Below, piece by piece: positions 5,150-6,780 of a stretch of DNA of 6,780 nt. The DNA comes from Treponema sp. GTDB lineage: Bacteria > Spirochaetota > Spirochaetia > Treponematales > Breznakiellaceae. The notes below the pieces were generated by a model. That model was not told the DNA's origin. It did no database searches and saw nothing but the letters and a program-made list of their open reading frames with translations. The stretch covers positions 1-6,780 of the forward strand of contig JAISPH010000042.1 in the NCBI GenBank assembly GCA_031275035.1, read 5' to 3'. Numbering within the stretch: the stretch's first letter is position 1; every line of letters starts with the position of its first letter. The position numbers and the translations under genes were made by a program.

Positions 5150-5914
5150 ATGGGTTTGTTTGATTTAAAAGGCAAGGTGGCGCTGGTAACCGGCGCTTCC
5201 TCCGGATTGGGCGTTCAATTTGCCAAGGCCCTGGCGGGACAGGGGGCGGATCTGGCGATATTGGCCAGAAGGCAGGAGAAGCTTGAAGAAGTTAAAAAAA
5301 GCGTCGAGGCTTTGGGGGTACGGTGTTTTGCCTGCAAATGCGATGTGCTCAGTAATGCTGAAATCAAGGCCGCCGTTGCCAGGATAAAAGAACATTACGG
5401 CCGGATCGACATCCTGGTAAACAACGCGGGGACCGCCCGCAAACAGCCTGCCGAAGCTCAGTCGGACGATGATTGGAACGCCGTGATCAATACCAATTTA
5501 AACAGCGTATATTTCATTGCCCGCGAAGTAGCCGGGGTCATGATCCAACAAAAGTACGGCAGGATCATCAATGTGGGATCGATCCACAGCAGCGTGGCTA
5601 TGGCCCCCAGCCCCTTAAGCGCCTATTGCGCTTCAAAGGGGGGCGTGCTGATGCTTACCAAGGCGCTGGCGGTGGAATGGGCCAAATACAACATCACCGT
5701 TAATGCCATTGGCCCGGCCTACTTCCCCTCGGAAATGACCGAGGCGTCCATGGCTAATCCTGAGTTTTCAAAGATAATCAAAGCCTATTGCCCCATGGGG
5801 CGGACCGGCGAAACAGGGGAACTGGACGGCGCCGTCATCTATTTCGCGTCGGACGCGTCCAGTTATACCACGGGTCAGCTGCTTTCCATCGACGGCGGCT
5901 GGACGGCAATTTAA
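5150..5914 (+). CDS. NADP(H)-type short-chain dehydrogenase/reductase (SDR)
   Basis: A 254-aa classical SDR, normal length for the family, resembling gluconate 5-dehydrogenase and 3-oxoacyl-ACP-reductase-like members. Visible motifs are the cofactor loop TGASSGLG (14-21), CDV (64-66), NNAG (91-94), structural N116 in NTNLNSV, catalytic S144 and the YxxxK pair Y159/K163 in AYCASK. S144 is two residues further from Tyr than usual, from a small insertion (SSVAMAPSP). The end of the second strand reads LARRQEK with two arginines and no acidic residue, favouring NADP(H). The tail SIDGGWTAI is typical. GGAAGG at 5138-5143, 6 nt before ATG, supports the start. It is probably cytosolic and probably reduces or oxidises a sugar acid, polyol or similar ketone; the exact substrate cannot be read. 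It has its own promoter and dyad, and a decayed trace of an SDR tail lies at 4715-4740. Confidence 0.9.
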   Translation: MGLFDLKGKVALVTGASSGLGVQFAKALAGQGADLAILARRQEKLEEVKKSVEALGVRCFACKCDVLSNAEIKAAVARIKEHYGRIDILVNNAGTARKQPAEAQSDDDWNAVINTNLNSVYFIAREVAGVMIQQKYGRIINVGSIHSSVAMAPSPLSAYCASKGGVLMLTKALAVEWAKYNITVNAIGPAYFPSEMTEASMANPEFSKIIKAYCPMGRTGETGELDGAVIYFASDASSYTTGQLLSIDGGWTAI

Positions 5915-6011
5915 ATTCCGTTCAAAAAGCGAAGGCGCCTCACGCCTCACGGCATGACCCCCGCCTTCCAATCATCACGAACCACAGGAGGTTATTTTTA
6001 TGGAAAAGATA
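5892..6011 (+). repeat. Direct repeat, downstream (intact) copy
   Basis: Counterpart of 4715-4832. It spans the last codons of the SDR gene, the intergenic leader with GAAGGCG (5931-5937) pairing with CGCCTTC (5962-5968), the AGGAGG ribosome-binding site (5986-5991), and the first codons of the membrane protein. Here all functional parts are intact, so this is the working arrangement. Confidence 0.85.
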
Positions 6012-6530
6012 TTCAACAAAAGGAATCTGTTGACCTGCGCGCTGCTGCTGCCCCTCATCGCCATAGCCGAGGTGCTGCTTTTCGCGCTTAAGCTTCCGGC
6101 ATGGCCGGTCATGGTCTGCATGGTTTCATTCTTTCTCGCCGAACAGGAGCGGGAGAAACTGGGCCATATCGTATTGGGCGGCGCCCTCGGGGAACTGAGC
6201 GTCCTGATTCTCAATCTCTTTTTTGTACCGCGGTTCTGGCTGCCCCTCTTTGGGGACGGGGCCCGCTTTGCCGGCGTCGTGGTCTTTGTCCTGATCTTTG
6301 TGGGGCTTATCGTCCTGCTCCTCGGCGTCCTTCCAAAGTTTTTTAACTCCTTCGCGTTCCTGTTCTTTTTGGCGGGCACCCTCGGGTATAAATCCGACAC
6401 CCTGCCGGAACTCCTCGCGAAAGCGCCGCTGCCCCTGGTCTGGATGGCCGAAACCCTGGCGGGAGGCACCCTCATCATCCTGGGCTGCGTGGGCATCGGG
6501 GCGGTTGTAAAAAAGGCGGTCGGAAAATAG
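6000..6530 (+). CDS. Small integral membrane protein, function unknown
   Basis: A 176-aa very hydrophobic protein that I cannot assign to a family. Likely membrane segments are ~10-30, ~34-47, ~57-77, ~89-111, ~114-130 and ~147-170, suggesting five or six passes. A charged stretch AEQEREKLGH (47-56) after segment 2 and the KSDTLPELLAKAPLP loop (131-145) are probably exposed. No signal peptide, enzyme motif or conserved metal-binding set is visible. The DUF1097-like group of small inner-membrane proteins has a broadly similar layout, but this is only a weak resemblance. ATG at 6000 is supported by AGGAGG 8 nt upstream. It follows the SDR gene by 85 nt with no T-run terminator between, so co-transcription is plausible. 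The 5' end of this gene was once duplicated (4807-4832), so the SDR and this gene have travelled together. Confidence 0.75.
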   Translation: MEKIFNKRNLLTCALLLPLIAIAEVLLFALKLPAWPVMVCMVSFFLAEQEREKLGHIVLGGALGELSVLILNLFFVPRFWLPLFGDGARFAGVVVFVLIFVGLIVLLLGVLPKFFNSFAFLFFLAGTLGYKSDTLPELLAKAPLPLVWMAETLAGGTLIILGCVGIGAVVKKAVGK

Positions 6531-6555
6531 CGCCGGATCGGTCGTAAAACCCCAT

Positions 6556-6609
6556 GGAGCTGTCCGGAAGGCAGGCGGCCCTTAAGGCCTCCCGGACGGC
6601 TCCTTTTTT
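6556..6609 (+). terminator. Intrinsic terminator
   Basis: GGAGCTGTCCGG (6556-6567) and CCGGACGGCTCC (6592-6603) form a 12-bp stem with a single G-U pair, followed by six T residues (6604-6609). It lies 25 nt after the membrane-protein stop and should end the SDR transcript. Confidence 0.9.
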
Positions 6610-6644
6610 GCGGGGCCCCGCCCCGGCCAATGCCCCGGACTCCT

Positions 6645-6710
6645 AGGAGCCTGTTGCACTGGTGGATTTTTTGCATAGATATGCAAAAAATCCTCGATTA
6701 TCGGGCTCCT
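6645..6710. repeat. Nested hairpin with perfect 13-bp core
   Basis: GGATTTTTTGCAT (6664-6676) and ATGCAAAAAATCC (6681-6693) are perfect inverted repeats around AGAT. They are enclosed by AGGAGCC (6645-6651) and GGCTCCT (6704-6710), which can form an outer stem. The core repeats the 13-4-13 layout seen at 3514. Confidence 0.8.
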
Positions 6711-6726
6711 TTATGCAGTTTGTAGG

Positions 6727-6758
6727 GTATAAAAATTCACTTTTGTGAATTTTTATAC
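6727..6758. repeat. Perfect 14-bp hairpin with TTTT loop
   Basis: GTATAAAAATTCAC (6727-6740) and GTGAATTTTTATAC (6745-6758) are perfect inverted repeats around TTTT. With the element at 6645-6710 it may sit inside a larger foldback, because TGTTGC (6652-6657) is complementary to GCAACA at the window edge (6775-6780). The far end lies outside the window. Confidence 0.8.
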
Positions 6759-6780
6759 GATTTTACGCTAAAGCGCAACA

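Noticed and set aside
5975..6676. Minus-strand 233-codon frame opposite the membrane protein
   Set aside because: Ser/Arg/Pro-rich shadow that also runs through the terminator hairpin; the plus-strand gene has a strong ribosome-binding site and consistent membrane segments.
6645..6780. Integron attC site
   Set aside because: The outer arms lack the RYYYAAC / GTTRRRY core sequences, and no cassette arrangement is visible.

Overview
This is a GC-rich bacterial window with five convincing genes, all on the + strand. The gene pairings, the NADP-linked alcohol dehydrogenase and the abundance of intergenic hairpin repeats suggest an anaerobic fermenter. A termite-gut-type Treponema is my best guess because multi-domain sensory [FeFe]-hydrogenases with PAS domains are known from those spirochetes. 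A clostridial host is possible. The taxonomic call is inference, not proof.

Layout. Positions 1-546 hold no gene. They contain a GC-rich repeat block (114-273: two ~43-bp direct repeats around a hairpin), an AT-rich stretch with a good sigma70-like promoter (336-364), and a structured leader (451-516). Next come two overlapping genes: a sensory [FeFe]-hydrogenase with a PAS domain (547-2253, HydS type) and a SpoIIE/PP2C-type phosphatase (2246-3454). After two tandem hairpins lies an NADP-dependent secondary-alcohol dehydrogenase (3612-4670) of the Clostridium beijerinckii/Thermoanaerobacter type. A 479-bp intergenic region follows. It carries a decayed copy of sequence found again 1.18 kb downstream, a strong promoter with an overlapping operator-like dyad, and three consecutive hairpins. 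Then come a short-chain dehydrogenase (5150-5914), an unidentified membrane protein (6000-6530), a textbook terminator (6556-6609) and two more large hairpins at the window edge.

How the genes may work together. HydS has all the cysteines needed for an H-cluster but ends in PAS plus helix with no kinase or other output domain. The translationally coupled phosphatase is the obvious candidate output, making a putative H2/redox sensing pair. The two dehydrogenases both look NADP(H)-linked and could act as reductant sinks, but control of them by the HydS pair is only a hypothesis.

The most interesting observations are: (1) the coupled HydS-phosphatase module, whose phosphatase has a ~165-residue C-terminal domain of unknown role; (2) a family of intergenic hairpins with arms of about 13 bp and loops of about 4 nt, whose arm sequences differ but stay complementary; (3) an ~87% identical direct repeat showing that an SDR 3' end, leader and membrane-protein start once existed upstream of the present SDR gene, leaving an orphan Shine-Dalgarno whose start codon is now AAG; (4) a 24-bp dyad sitting on the -10 box of the SDR promoter.
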